Positions 44,757-55,559 of a stretch of 64,000 bases of DNA are shown in pieces. The stretch covers positions 32,592,590 to 32,656,589 of the forward strand of contig NC_084591.1 of assembly GCF_033807715.1 (NCBI RefSeq), read 5' to 3'. Source of the DNA: Cololabis saira. Taxonomy: Eukaryota; Chordata; Actinopteri; Beloniformes; Belonidae. The translations under genes were made by a program, and so were the position numbers. How positions within the stretch are numbered: the first letter of the stretch is position 1; every line of letters begins with the position of its first letter. The notes under the pieces are model-generated. The model was not told the origin of the DNA, made no database searches, and saw nothing but the letters and a program-made list of their open reading frames with translations.

Positions 44757-47700
44757 CTTGAATTGAAAAAAAAAGAAAAGAAGAGCTTAGTTAAAAGACA
44801 AAAGGCATGACAGATATATTTGACTTGATCTTGAATATGCTGAAACAAACTGAGACTATAGTACAGTATTTTTAAAACAGGGCCCTTAATTCCCCCTACT
44901 AGACAAGGGAAGTTTATTTCTATAGCACAATTCAAACAACAAGGTGATTTAAAGGGCTTTACAAAAACAATAAAACACAAATAAAAATCATGATTTAAAA
45001 TGTAAACAAAAAAGAAAGAAATAAGAACAACAAGTAAAATATGTAGTTAAAATATGATCAAGTTTTGGAACTGAGCTTTATTCAGATGCAGCTGAGAACA
45101 TGAGTGATTCAGCTGATCTGAGGCTTTCTGGGAGTTTGTTCCAGACATGTGGAGCAGAGACGCTGAATGCAGCTTCTCCATGTTTTCCTCATTTTTTTTC
45201 TCCATATTTGACCTTCTCCAAGTAAAATATTGTGTCCAACTGTATCAAATCCAGCACTGAGATCCAGTAAAACTAAGACAGACATGTTTCCCCCGTCTGT
45301 ATTCAGACATGTCATTAAACACTTTGGTCAGAGCGTCTCAGTGTTGTGGTTCAGTCTGAAACCTGACTGGAAGGCATCATAACAGTTGTTTTGGGTTAAA
45401 GGGTAAGTGAGCTGTTGAAAAAACTGCTTTTCGAATGACCTTACGTAGAAATGGGAGATTTGAGATGGGCCTGTTGTTGTTCATTTATCTCTTCTCTAGC
45501 TTGTCCTTTTTCAGCAAAGGTTTAATTACAGCTGTTTTTAGTGGCTCTGGAAACACAGCTGACATTAAGGACAAGTTCATGATCAGTAACAGATCTGACT
45601 CCAAAAACCTGTTTGCAGGATGTCTAAAAGGCAAGAGGAGTTCAGCTGATGTAAGATGTCCTCCAGGGGTCCGTTTCACAAAGCAGGTTCAACAAACTCT
45701 GAGTCTGAACTCTTAGTTGATCTACTCTGAGATCGGAAACTCTGAGTTTTGGGTTCCAGAACAGCGGTTTAGAGTTAATTTACTCAACTCTAAGTAGTTT
45801 CACCTGGAGTTAAGCGCGTGCACCACAACTATAAAAAGCCAGCATCAATGGAGCCCTGATACAACGATTCACCATGGCAACCGGCGACAACAAAAGATCC
45901 ACATATGTTTTCTTTTTTTTTTAAACTATATTTAACATTTCAATTTACAAAATTCCTTTGATGAAACATTAGTTTGCATCTGAAGATCCACATACTTCAC
46001 GCCACTGGACTTAGAAGTGTTAATACGTGCGTATGGCGAGTATGAGAGCATATATCGGGAAAAAAACAGATGCAGCAGCAAAGGAGAGACATGGGAGAAA
46101 GTTGCTGCCCGAGTCAATGTGTAAGTTTGAATGCAGTATTCATTTAACATTCAAGCACACTGTCTTATAATATTACAGATGAAAACAGTGGTGGAATGGT
46201 ATTGAATGAAATTTTATTGTCATTTAGATCAGGGCCGTCAATTGGGTACGGCAGCCGCCACACCTCGGCTTCAGGGGAAAATATAAATGTTTTTTTTTAA
46301 TACATTTATGGAATTACTCTGTGTCTATTTGTATCGATTTGTTCTATTACTTAATACATATAAAATAACTACAAATGCATATCAGAACAACATGATGGAT
46401 TTCACTAGGTATTATCTTTCCCAACACTTGTACCCCCCCTCATATCTTGAAATGTCCCAGCGTCCCTGACGACAGTGGTCGCTCGTTTTTAGCGCGATCT
46501 GCAGTGTTACTAACTTACAGAAATGAGAAGGAAGCAGACAACCACGCAATTTAAAAAAAAAGAAAGAAGGCAAGTGATGGTCCAATGTTGCCCCAGCAGC
46601 AGAAGATATTAACGAGGCTGTCCGCCACTGATGGATTAATTATGCAAGTTCATTTTAAGGTAAGATAACAAATCACCCTACCCTCTTATAAATCTGTTTA
46701 AGGGAAATATTTTACTTTTTTTTACTCTCCCTCTCCTTTTTGCATTTGTACTTTAACTGTTTAAAGTTAAACTCGGATGTCCCTGTGTTATTGTTGCACT
46801 GAAATAGTGAATAAAGTGAACAGAATGAGTTAAATTGCGTTTGTTAGATACGCTTTTTCTGCTCTCTAACTCTGCCGCTTGCTGTCCGTGGTGCAGAAAA
46901 CGGATGTGTATTGCATAAAGGCCCATTGGCTGAATTGACGCCACTGAGGGAGGAGACAGAGAGAAACTCAGGGTTTATTGAAGAAAACCTGCTAGCGACC
47001 AGGTTAGGTTCAGAGAGTCTGTTACTACGGTAACTGACCGAGAGCTTAAGTTACCTCTCTTTGTGAAACAGGCTAGAGTTACCCCTCTTTCTCTGGTTTG
47101 AGTTACCTCCCTTTGTGAAACGGAAAACTCAGAGTTTCCCTCATTTCAGGGTTAACAGACTCAGAGTTTTCACTAAATCTGATTTGTGAAATGGACCCCA
47201 GGTCTTTGCTGTTAATGGGTTGAAACTGTTAAACCGGTTTTTGGTTGATATGCTGAACCTGCTGCTTGTCTAATATAATTGTAGGCCACGGGGGATTTAA
47301 ATTCAGTTGCTACTGACACAACCTGCGACTGCAGAGGTTGCCAAGGGGAAGGGGGGCGAGGGATAGACTGATCCCGGGCCAGTGAGGCCACACAACACAA
47401 ACTGCTCCCAAATAAATTGTATTTCATCCCTACAATTTAAATAGACCCATATACCTACATGTAGCCCAGGGCGTAAATCTAGCCAGAACTGCTTCTGGTC
47501 AAAGAAGCATGACTTCCTTGCGTTCCTCAGCTGTAAATTACGAGAGTGGAGTTTCTCTTTGTAATAATGAATCTGGAGGTTTCTTTTTCTCCATCTGCTT
47601 TCAGTTTTCTGACACTGTCTATTCCCATTTTTCACCAGTATGGAGTTTCATCATGGAGATTTCTTCCTTCCAGGGATAACTTTAACCGTAATGGGAGCAA

Positions 47701-50700
47701 TAGTGTCCATAACATTTAACACTTAAAGGAGCTTGAGGCCGGATTGTGGCAGGATTTATGAAAAAAATCCGTATACATTTTAAGTTTTCTAGTAATAATG
47801 TCAGATGAAGCGTTCCAAACCCAAAAGAATGAGCCCTCTAGTATATCTCTCCGTTGCCTTGAACAGGCTGTGTGCTGCAAAATGTGCTGCAATTCGGTCC
47901 CGATTTTCCCGCGCTGTCCTGCGGATGTGACGTCACATGACGCTGCATGTGCGTTCTCCCCGTTCTCCCGTGACGGCTTCACTGTTGACTGCAGTACCCC
48001 CAACGGCCATCGTGGTGAAGGGTGGCGCTAGAGAGTCTCATTTCTTAAAAGGAGCCTCAAGCTCCTTTAAGCATTGAAGCTACTGACAAGCTCATTGACT
48101 GAACCCCCAGACAGGGCAGGTGTAAGAGAGAAGACGTGGTTACAGATCTCACTACTGTTTTCAGTTATACACCATTTTGAGATCACTGCTAAGCCATTTA
48201 TGTGGACTGAAATTGTACTCTCACAGAAAACACAGGAATGATCAGACAGGCCCACACCAGACACATAACCTTTGAAATATCTAGAGTGTGCCCACTCTGT
48301 TACATGCTCAAAGTTGTCCCGAGTGTTACTCAGGTCTTTAATCCCTTTGTCGTGAGGGTTCTCCACTGGATGTTAAAATCTCCAACAATAATTACACGTT
48401 GAAATCAACCCAAATCATAGAGGTCATCAAAAAAGGTCTGCACAGTATTTTTCCTGTAAACTCTGGATTCTGGAAGAGGCCTTCAGCTGTACAGCCACAT
48501 ATTCACTACTTAGAATGGCTGCATGCAAGACACTGGCCAGGATGTCAAGATTCTCATGACATGACATGGCCGATCATGATCTTTGATTTTATTTCATTTC
48601 ATTAAAAGGTACAACTTCAAGAGGAGTAGATGCTCAGGAGGTTGGCATTTAGTGATCCATGGAGACATTTGCCAATAAAACATAGACAGGGCCCACTTTT
48701 TTGTAACTTTAGCATCTCATCGTAGCTGGCGGCAGAGCTGTGGCCCCAGGAAAGAGCAGTTTCCTGCAATATGTTTAATGCCACATTGTCCTGTTGTCAC
48801 TCTCCCTCCATCTACTTTATTGCTTTTTTATTGTTCGATTTAATTTTGCTTAGACAATTAACTCAGCCAGCCTGTTGTCTCGATGACGTACAGTAGTACA
48901 ATTAGCAAAAGGCATTACTCGGGGAAAAATGTCTGCTTACTTAGTCTCATAATTTGAACCAATCATTGGCAAGACCCCTAACCCCCAAACAGATTAATTA
49001 CTTGTACTGACCTATTTGGGTTTTTCTCATTGCCAGGGTCTCCCTTGTGAAACATCATGGTATAGCGGGCTACATCAGCAGGCGGCCGCACAATCGTCAT
49101 ATTCTGCAGCCGAACCCTGTGTGTATCACAGCAGCATGATCGAGAAAATGAATGAAGGACTATGCATCACATCTACTGTAAACATGACAGAGCAGCGATG
49201 ATCTTCTATTATGTTTCTCACCTTGTGTAAAGGTCATCATCTTCCCCACCCCAACCCCAGTACACGTTTGGAAAACCATTCACTTTTTGAAACTGTTCTC
49301 TGGTCAAAGCGGTAACTCCACCAAAGTTGGTTTGGTAAGGCAGCCTGTGGAAAATTACAATTCTTTTAGGACAAAAGACAATAGCATTGGATATTTACGA
49401 GAGAAGAATAAAGTTTAACCAATAACCCTTAGTCTATATAAACCTCTGATCTTAGTTGTATACTTACTTGTATCCTGTGCTATTGCTGCCAAATATCAGG
49501 TGTTTGGGCCGATTGTCGTCGCAGATATATACATTCTTGTCATTTTCAGGAATCATGTCCACATCATGGAAGATGAAGCAGTCCCAACTGTGGTCCTTCA
49601 GCGCCTCCAAATACCCTACATTCATGAGCTTGGCTCGATTAAAAGTTGCATCGCCAGCCTGTTTAAAAGAAAAGAAAAGAAAACGCATGCCACGACAATA
49701 AACATGTTCACTCCAGAAATAAGAGTTTAAGCATAAATTCTCTGATATGAAACACTGCATATCTATTTAGGGGACAGATACCTGGTGGACGACATAAATG
49801 GCATAGTGTAGTTGCTGTCTCTGTAGAAATGGGTGCAGGTGATACAGGAAGTAGATGAGGTGGGTTTCTCGTCTGCGATGTGGGATGATGATAGCTACGG
49901 TCTGCCGCGCTGTACAGCCCGAGGGCTCATACTCCCCCTCAGACACTCCTTTAGTCTCATTCTCTACATTCTTCAATGTCAGAGAAGACTCAAAGGACGG
50001 CTTCACGAGTCCCTCTGTGTCACATAAGCACAGATAATTAGAATAAGATACAAACAAAATGTCACATTTTAATGAGGATCTGCTGATGAATAACTCACAT
50101 AGTTTCAGTCTCTTTTCAAATGCTGCTGCCTTGTTAGATGACAGACAACCCTAAGCATCTAAAAATACAAGATCTTGAGTTTTTAAAGGACTTTGTGCTA
50201 CATTCAGCTGTCTATAAAGAGCACAAATAAACAAATTTAGGCTCAGGAGGTCACCCTCTAAGCCTGGAGATGAAGTTTGTTTTATAACACTAAGATTTGC
50301 TTAGCATCTTGGTTGGTCCGCTTCTATGATTACGCTTTTGACTCTTTTAGTCACTTCTAACCAAATATTCCTCAAATAAAATTAAAACAAATATTATAAC
50401 ATAAAATAAAGTCTTTTGTGCTGCTTTAATAATTCAGAAATGTTTCAAGATTACAAACACTACAATTTTATGCTTCACAAGCCAGTTTAAAATTAATACA
50501 TTCTATTCATGGATCTAAATTCTTGGCTTAAAAACAGTAATTAAGCTTAGATTATATTCAAATAATCTGAATAGTGAGATCTGATTTATGAACCACACTC
50601 TGCTGAAAACTCCAACCAAGATAATTCATGGATGAATTGTTGTGACAAAGCTGTATCTTGTTTTAACTTGTCTAGGGCAATTGGTTTTTTGTTGTTTTTG

Positions 50701-51099
50701 TCTTTCAATCATGATATCATTAAGTCAAAGTAAACATAGATCACTTACAAACTTGCAACTGGATTTCATTAACTTCTGAAAATAGCCAATAGTCAGAATA
50801 TGAAACCCAGAACATTTATTCATTAGTCTTGGTTTACACTTACGCAGCAATGGAGACTCCACTGGGCATTCGCCTTTTTGTGTTGGAATGTATAGCTGAT
50901 CAGGTGTTGAAGCCCCGTTGTCAGGTTGATCCATCAGATTGTCTTTTCTTGTTTGCATTGTGGCAGAGAAAACCGGAATGATTTTCAAAGTTTCACCAGA
51001 GAAGATGGCTATCGAAACCAGGACCAACACTAAGAGAAAACTTAATAAAAAATATCTCCTTCTGTGCAAATGATCACCGACGGCTGAACAGAACCACAT
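44627..51099 (-). CDS. b4galt4: beta-1,4-galactosyltransferase, B4GALT4-like, six coding exons
   Basis: Golgi type II membrane enzyme that moves galactose from UDP-galactose to terminal N-acetylglucosamine. Coding exons in gene order: 51099-50844, 50014-49782, 49658-49468, 49344-49222, 49116-49012 and 44756-44627. All splice sites are GT-AG and phases agree, giving 345 residues (human B4GALT4 has 344). Residues 16-33 form the signal anchor. FNRAKL is at 169-174, the metal-binding DVD at 195-197, WGWGGEDDD at 256-264 and a likely Mn-ligand His near 291. The FGSNSTGYK word and the RTDG-like C-terminus favour B4GALT4 over B4GALT1 or 3. An acceptor-like CACAAAG just before the ATG suggests a 5' UTR exon upstream. 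The paralogue name is less certain than the family. Confidence 0.92.
45667..47198 (+). mobile_element. Harbinger-like element with Myb domain, ~1.5 kb
   Basis: Inverted ends GGGTCCGTTTCACAAAGCAG and AAATCTGATTTGTGAAATGG followed by ACCC, with CAG at both sides (45664-45666 and 47199-47201). The related uninterrupted sequence at 51311-51390 shows the site without the insert. The only coding trace is a Myb/SANT-like domain. No DDE transposase was recognised. Confidence 0.75.
45992..46121 (+). pseudogene. Myb/SANT-like DNA-binding domain of a Harbinger element
   Basis: The frame reads YFTPLDLEVLIRAYGEYESI, then YREKN and TWEKVAARVNV, the pattern of the Myb-like protein that partners PIF/Harbinger transposases. 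GTAAG follows, as at an exon end. A frame break precedes it. Confidence 0.6.
47727..48066. mobile_element. TTAA-flanked MITE, 340 bp
   Basis: Inverted ends AGGAGCTTGAGGC and GCCTCAAGCTCCT. TTAA on both sides (47723-47726 and 48067-48070), as for piggyBac-type insertion. Non-coding. Inserted in the L2 LINE. Confidence 0.7.
49012..49116 (-). CDS. b4galt4: b4galt4 exon 5: IVRPPADVARYTMMFHKGD
   Basis: 105 bp. Acceptor cacacag, donor GTCAGT. It contains the metal-binding His and GNEKNPNR. Confidence 0.93.
49222..49344 (-). CDS. b4galt4: b4galt4 exon 4: NFGGVTAL and WGWGGEDDD
   Basis: 123 bp. It encodes LPYQTNFGGVTALTREQF, then VNGFPNVYWGWGGEDDDLY, the acceptor-sugar and catalytic loop of the family. 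Acceptor ttttccacag, donor GTGAGA. Confidence 0.95.
49468..49658 (-). CDS. b4galt4: b4galt4 exon 3: FNRAKL and DVD
   Basis: 191 bp. It encodes AGDATFNRAKLMNVGYLEAL, then CFIFHDVDMIPENDKN and FGSNSTGYK. Acceptor tttaaacag, donor GTAAGT. Confidence 0.95.
49782..50014 (-). CDS. b4galt4: b4galt4 exon 2: start of catalytic domain
   Basis: 233 bp. It encodes GLVKPSFESSLTLKN, then VAIIIPHRRRETHLIYFLY and HPFLQRQQLHYAIYVVHQ, the UDP-binding start of the family. Donor GTATCT. Confidence 0.93.
50844..51099 (-). CDS. b4galt4: b4galt4 coding exon 1: cytoplasmic tail, signal anchor, stem
   Basis: ATG at 51097-51099. It encodes MWFCSAVGDHLHRRR, then the hydrophobic YFLLSFLLVLVLVSIAIF, then a stem ending CPVESPLL. 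Donor GTAAGT. The arginine cluster before the helix fits cytosolic orientation. Confidence 0.9.
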
Positions 51100-51164
51100 G
51101 GCTGACTTTGTGACAGAAAGAACAAAGAATTAAAAAGGCAAATATGTATCCTATTATTTATTAT

Positions 51165-51400
51165 TTTCTTATTATTTCTTCTGGTCAGAGGCTTTCAGCA
51201 AAAATCCAACCGTGGACCTCGTCAACATCTACAACAGCACACTCTTCATCCCTACACAAACTCAAAAAACAACTGACAACTTTGAAAGATCCCAAAGAGA
51301 AATTCAGCTTTGTAAGATGTCCTCGAGGTCTTTGCTGTTAATGGGTTGAAACTGTTATACCGGTTTTTGGTTGGTATGCTGAACCTGCTCCCTGCAGCTG
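51165..51400. repeat. LINE-derived fragment, uninterrupted relative of b4galt4 intron 5 sequence
   Basis: 51311-51390 matches 45650-45664 joined directly to 47202-47262 with a few substitutions. Confidence 0.75.
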
Positions 51401-51460
51401 GACAAAAGACAATAGCATTGGATATTTACGAGAGAAGAATGAAGTTTAACCATTAACCCT
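51400..51460. repeat. 61-bp copy of b4galt4 intron 3
   Basis: Matches 49369-49429 with two substitutions, same orientation on the + strand. Confidence 0.9.
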
Positions 51461-51479
51461 CAAAACCCTTGCCCGTGTT

Positions 51480-53571
51480 GAAGCTCCCAGGACCTTCTTA
51501 TTAAAAGCCGTTAATATAGCACTAGTTGGAACAAAGTGTTTGTTTTTTGGAGTTATTTAAGCTTAGTAGTACGTTCCTAAAAACATTTACGTGAGAAGAC
51601 ATGGCTGGCAACGCGCCAAAAACCCACAAGACCGCTGCATCTGCACCGAGGCCCAATCCCTCTGGCACGTCCACGGCCGCAGGTGACAGCCCGACCCGCG
51701 CCGACATGACTTCAGCACTGGCCACGGAAACCTTCAGGCAGGAGCTACTCGTGTCACTACGTGAAGATATTGGTTCTATTCTGAAGGTGGAGATAAGAGA
51801 GGTGCTGGAGAAGGAGATGGCGGGGCTGCGAGGCGACATCCACACGGTAAAGACTGAGTTGCAATCATGCCAGAGCATACCAAACAGGACTTCCTTAGGT
51901 GGTCAGCTCTCCCCATTACACTAGCAGGTCGAGGTAACACGGTAAAAATGACAGTGCTACCACGCTTTTTATATCTGTTCAAGATGATCCCGGTTTTACT
52001 AACTAAGTCATGGTTTAAACAATTGAACAGTCACATCACAAGCTTTATCTTTAGCTTTATCCTCTCCACGAATTGAGAGAACTTCATTAGAGATGCCCAA
52101 GGGCTCGGGGGGACTGGGCCTGCCTAACTTCCTATTTTATTACTGGGCAGCTAACATTTCCAAACTGAATTATTGGATCTCAATGCACGAAAGTAAGAAG
52201 GGACCAATGTGGGTTGCTATGGAACTCGAATCGAACCCGTCACTTTCTCCAGTCTCCATCCTGAGTAGCTCCATTCCCACTAATTTAAGTCTTCAAAGCT
52301 TGGGCCCAGTTGTTAGAAATTCCCTTAAAATATGGCTTCAATTCAGGAAGCATTTCCATCTTAACCAGGCAATCACTCTTCTTCCCCTGGTACGGAATCA
52401 TCTGTTTCCCCCATCACAAACCGACATTGCTTTTGAAACATGGCACAGAAACGGGGTGGTATTTTTTGATGACCTCTTTGTGGATGGCACATTCGCTTCA
52501 TTTGACTTACTGCAGAAGGACAATAACATTCCAAGGAGTCATTTTTTCAGATATTTGCAGGTGCGCAGCTTTGCGAAAAAGCACTTCCCATTTCTACACT
52601 TACCACCTAAGAATGTTTTGAATATCATGTTGGAGCTGGATCCCAGTGGGAAGAGGAGGATACTCAAGATTTATCAGGCGTTACTAGACATTGACCCCCC
52701 ATCATGGGAAAACACCAGATTGGAATGGGAAGAGGACTTGGGCATCTGATGAGACATGGCAAAATAGTTTGAAACGTATCCACACCACATCTCTCTGCAT
52801 CAGGCATGGCCTTATTCAATTCAAAGTTGTGCATCGGTTACACTATTCGAACGAGAAATTGGCCAAGATGTAGCCATAGCCCAGCTACGCTGGGTCATAT
52901 GTTTTGGTCATGCGGGTCTCTGAACAGCTTCTGGACAAACATTTTCGAGGCTATATCTCACATACGGGGTGTCAACGTGGATCCCGATCCTGTAATCACT
53001 GTTTTTGGAACAACACCCTCAGACACACAATTTATTATCTTGCAGTTAAATGCCATAGCTTTTTTAACACTGATGGCTCGGAGGCTAATTCTTATGCAGT
53101 GGAGGTCGGCTCATTTAAACACTGGGTTAAGGAGGTGCTTTCTATGATCCCACTAGAGAAGCTGAAATATAGTCGTAGTGGTCATAAGGACAGATTTATT
53201 CAAGTCTGGACTCCCTTCATAGAATTCATTGAGAACATATCTCTTACTTGATACTATCCTAACATGCTGCATATGAAGTGACCAGCTGGATCTGTGCGCA
53301 CGATAGAGAGTGTCCCCATCATGCTTTCAATCCAAAATATAAGTCTATCAAGGTGTGTGTGAGTGCATATCTTCATACAGATATAATGTGTTTACCTTTG
53401 TTTGTTGATTCTGTTTAATTTATTTTCATTTTATTTTATTTATTCTATTTATTCCTTTACTTATCGTTTCTGACCTTGTGAGGGGTGGGTGGGCGGGGTT
53501 GATTTGTTATTGATTGTTCATTCTTCTGTAACATGGAAAAAGCTATAAATAAAGTGTTTTAAAAAAAAAAA
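51480..53571 (+). mobile_element. L1-type LINE with internal deletion
   Basis: 51601 to about 51880 encodes the N-terminus of an ORF1-like protein (MAGNAPKTHKTAASAPRPN, then a coiled coil REDIGSILKVEIREVLEKEM). It then switches to the C-terminal region of ORF2: 52093-52749, PKGSGGLGLPNFLFYYWAAN, then LQVRSFAKKHFP. The 3' UTR ends AATAAAGTGTTTT and A10 at 53562-53571. Roughly 4 kb of normal L1 content is absent. 5' end and target duplication not resolved. Confidence 0.8.
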
Positions 53572-53884
53572 CTCAACAGCAATAAAACTGAAATTACTGT
53601 ATAATCTTTTGACCAAAATCCACCTTCCCCACCTCTCAGAACCTCACACTTTTGAGCCCTGTCCACCGGGAGACGGGAGCTGCCTCCACCGGCAGCAACC
53701 AATGACGGCCCTGTTGCATCTGTCGCTATGCCAACCGTGGCACTGCCGACAACGGATTAAGTTCCCGTCGCTTCTGTGTCTGTGTCAGGTTTAGCAATTC
53801 TGAAAATGGATGAAGTACCCATTTCTGTCTCAGGTAAACTGGTTTTTCTTGTGCTTCTGGTGCTGAGAGTGCTCTTGAGCTTAA

Positions 53885-55079
53885 AAGGAACCCTGGCTAT
53901 TAAGACATGTAGGTCTTAAAAGATAAATGTTGGTATCAATTATAACAATGTGATATAAAAAACCTTTTTGATGTCTTCGTTTTTATAAAATGTTAAAATA
54001 TAATTTAACTAGTAGGTCGCCATTGTTGTTTACATTCTGGGTAGTGACGTCAGACGGTGGCTCCTGCTAACCCCCGTACACTGTTTTGACACCCAGAAAC
54101 AGATGAAAACACAGCTAAACAGGTGACGGCGCACCAGAAACACAGATCAAAACACAGCTAAACATTAAGGTGACGGCGCACCTACAAAAAAGTAAAAAAA
54201 AAAAAAAAAAGTACCGCACCATACAGCATGAACTACAAAAACACCATAAAACTCAGATAGACTAACAGACCACACGTTTCAACTAGCAGATAGCCGATGC
54301 TACAATAAAAACCCCAGCCAGATCTGGTGTCATTAAATTAAATAAAGATGTTCTTGCCTATTTGACGCGAAGTCTGCGCCTCCCGTTTCGTCAAAGTCCC
54401 GGGCCAGTCCCCTCAGCCTCTGGTCTGTCATCACCCAACACCGAGTCCGGTTTTAGGGCCGGCAGGGGTGGGCTATGCCCACCCAAACGTGCCTCCTGCC
54501 CACCGACGTCTCCATCCCGGCCAGAGCGGAGAGCGGAGAGCGGAGAGCGGATGGCGGTGCGCCGCAGGCTCTAAAGCCCCGGCTACGCCGTCTACGGCGT
54601 AGGCTACACAGGCTACGCAGGAGCCTACGGCGTCTACGCCGTAGCCTACGCCGTCTACGCCGTAGCCTACGCCGTCTACGCAGGAGCCTAATGCACTGGT
54701 AAGATGCGCACGACATTGATCATTTTTGCAGATCTCCCGTGCATCACAGAACTTTGATCCAGTTTGCCTGAACCGAGACGTCTTATGGGCTCCCTCGTCA
54801 GCCTCCACGGCCGGGAGAGTGCTGCTCATCTATGTTTTAGATACCCGTCCCAGTTAAACTAACGCGGCTTATCTTCCCAGAGCCACCGCTCTACGTCATC
54901 GCCTCCAGAATGCATTGCGCAGGTAAAACATGGCGCCTCCCGCAGGTCAAAATATGTGATAAACATTGTAGATTTTTAAAGCAATTCGATTATTTTATGT
55001 GTTTCTAACAACATATTTTAGTATAAGAGAACAATTGTGGCTAATTAGGGACTACATGTCTTAATAGCCAGGGTTCCTT
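53885..55079. mobile_element. TTAA-flanked element, 1195 bp
   Basis: Inverted ends AAGGAACCCTGGCTATTAAG and CTTAATAGCCAGGGTTCCTT match perfectly over at least 28 bp. TTAA at 53881-53884 and 55080-55083. Holds a minisatellite at 54575-54695. No transposase frame. Confidence 0.85.
54575..54695. repeat. minisatellite built from the CTACGCCGTAG motif
   Basis: Units such as GCCTACGCCGTCTACGCCGTA repeat about six times. The word is the inner part of the Harbinger-like MITE ends found elsewhere in the window. A (GAGCGGA)n run lies just before it, at 54525-54552. Confidence 0.85.
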
Positions 55080-55307
55080 TTAAGGCGAGTGAAAACTTTA
55101 CAAAAGTATTTGAACCTGAACATGGGAGGCCCCTGGGCTTCAGCCCAGGTAAGCCTGTGCATTAAAGCGACCTTGGTGTCCACACAGGTTTTTCAACAAC
55201 AGCATACATTATTTGTGGTTTCCCAATCTTTTACTTTACATGAAATTTTATCAAGAGCAGCTGAAGAAAAGTGATTAAGAGGAATTAAAGAGCTTCTAAA
55301 TATTGCA

Positions 55308-55389
55308 TGGCAGCAGTGGAATTTGTACCCACACCCCTGAGACCACTGGAACCTTAATCCAGCACCTTAGACCTCTTGGCCATGGCACC
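55308..55389 (-). pseudogene. tRNA-Leu(AAG)-like sequence, probably a pseudogene
   Basis: 82 bases on the minus strand. It has a D-arm TGGCCAAGAGGTCTAAGG, an anticodon stem GCTGGA with loop TTAAGGT (anticodon AAG), a long variable arm, and a T-arm stem GTGGG/TCCAC. The T loop reads TACAAAT instead of TTCGAAT, so the B box is damaged. The acceptor stem has one mismatch, and no T-run terminator follows. Decayed gene or retrocopy. Confidence 0.75.
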
Positions 55390-55559
55390 AGATGGTCTCT
55401 AGAGTAACTTTAGCGAGTGAATTTAGTCAGCTAAACATGATTTAGCATGCTTGTTGGGTTTGTCATACGCACGCGGACCGTCATATGCACGTACCCAGTG
55501 ATAGATGACAGTAGCAAATAAGGCCACGCCCACATTCCGGTGAAAACGTTTTTTTACCA

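Larger units (their letters stand above)
44930..48390 (-). mobile_element. L2-type LINE, broken by later insertions
   Basis: Minus-strand pieces in order from high to low coordinates. Endonuclease end: 48366-48067, NPHDKGIKDLSNT and SDHSCVFCESTISV. Linker: 47635-47500, KTESRWRKRNLQIHYYKEKL. Reverse transcriptase start: 45679-45485, FPEPLKTAVIKPLLKKD. RT core: 45315-45109, [25 protein letters not shown] (47727-48066) and a Harbinger-like element (45667-47198) split it. It sits in the last intron of b4galt4, same strand. Confidence 0.75.

Noticed and set aside
45109..45315. Candidate extra b4galt4 exon
   Set aside because: Reads as LINE reverse transcriptase (LDLSAGFDTVGHN), and the b4galt4 exons already join in phase without it.
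51601..51924. 107-codon frame as a host gene
   Set aside because: Coiled-coil N-terminus of an L1 ORF1, followed by L1 ORF2 remains.
54453..54829. Arg- and Leu-rich or Gly- and Val-rich frames
   Set aside because: Translations of the CTACGCCGTAG minisatellite.
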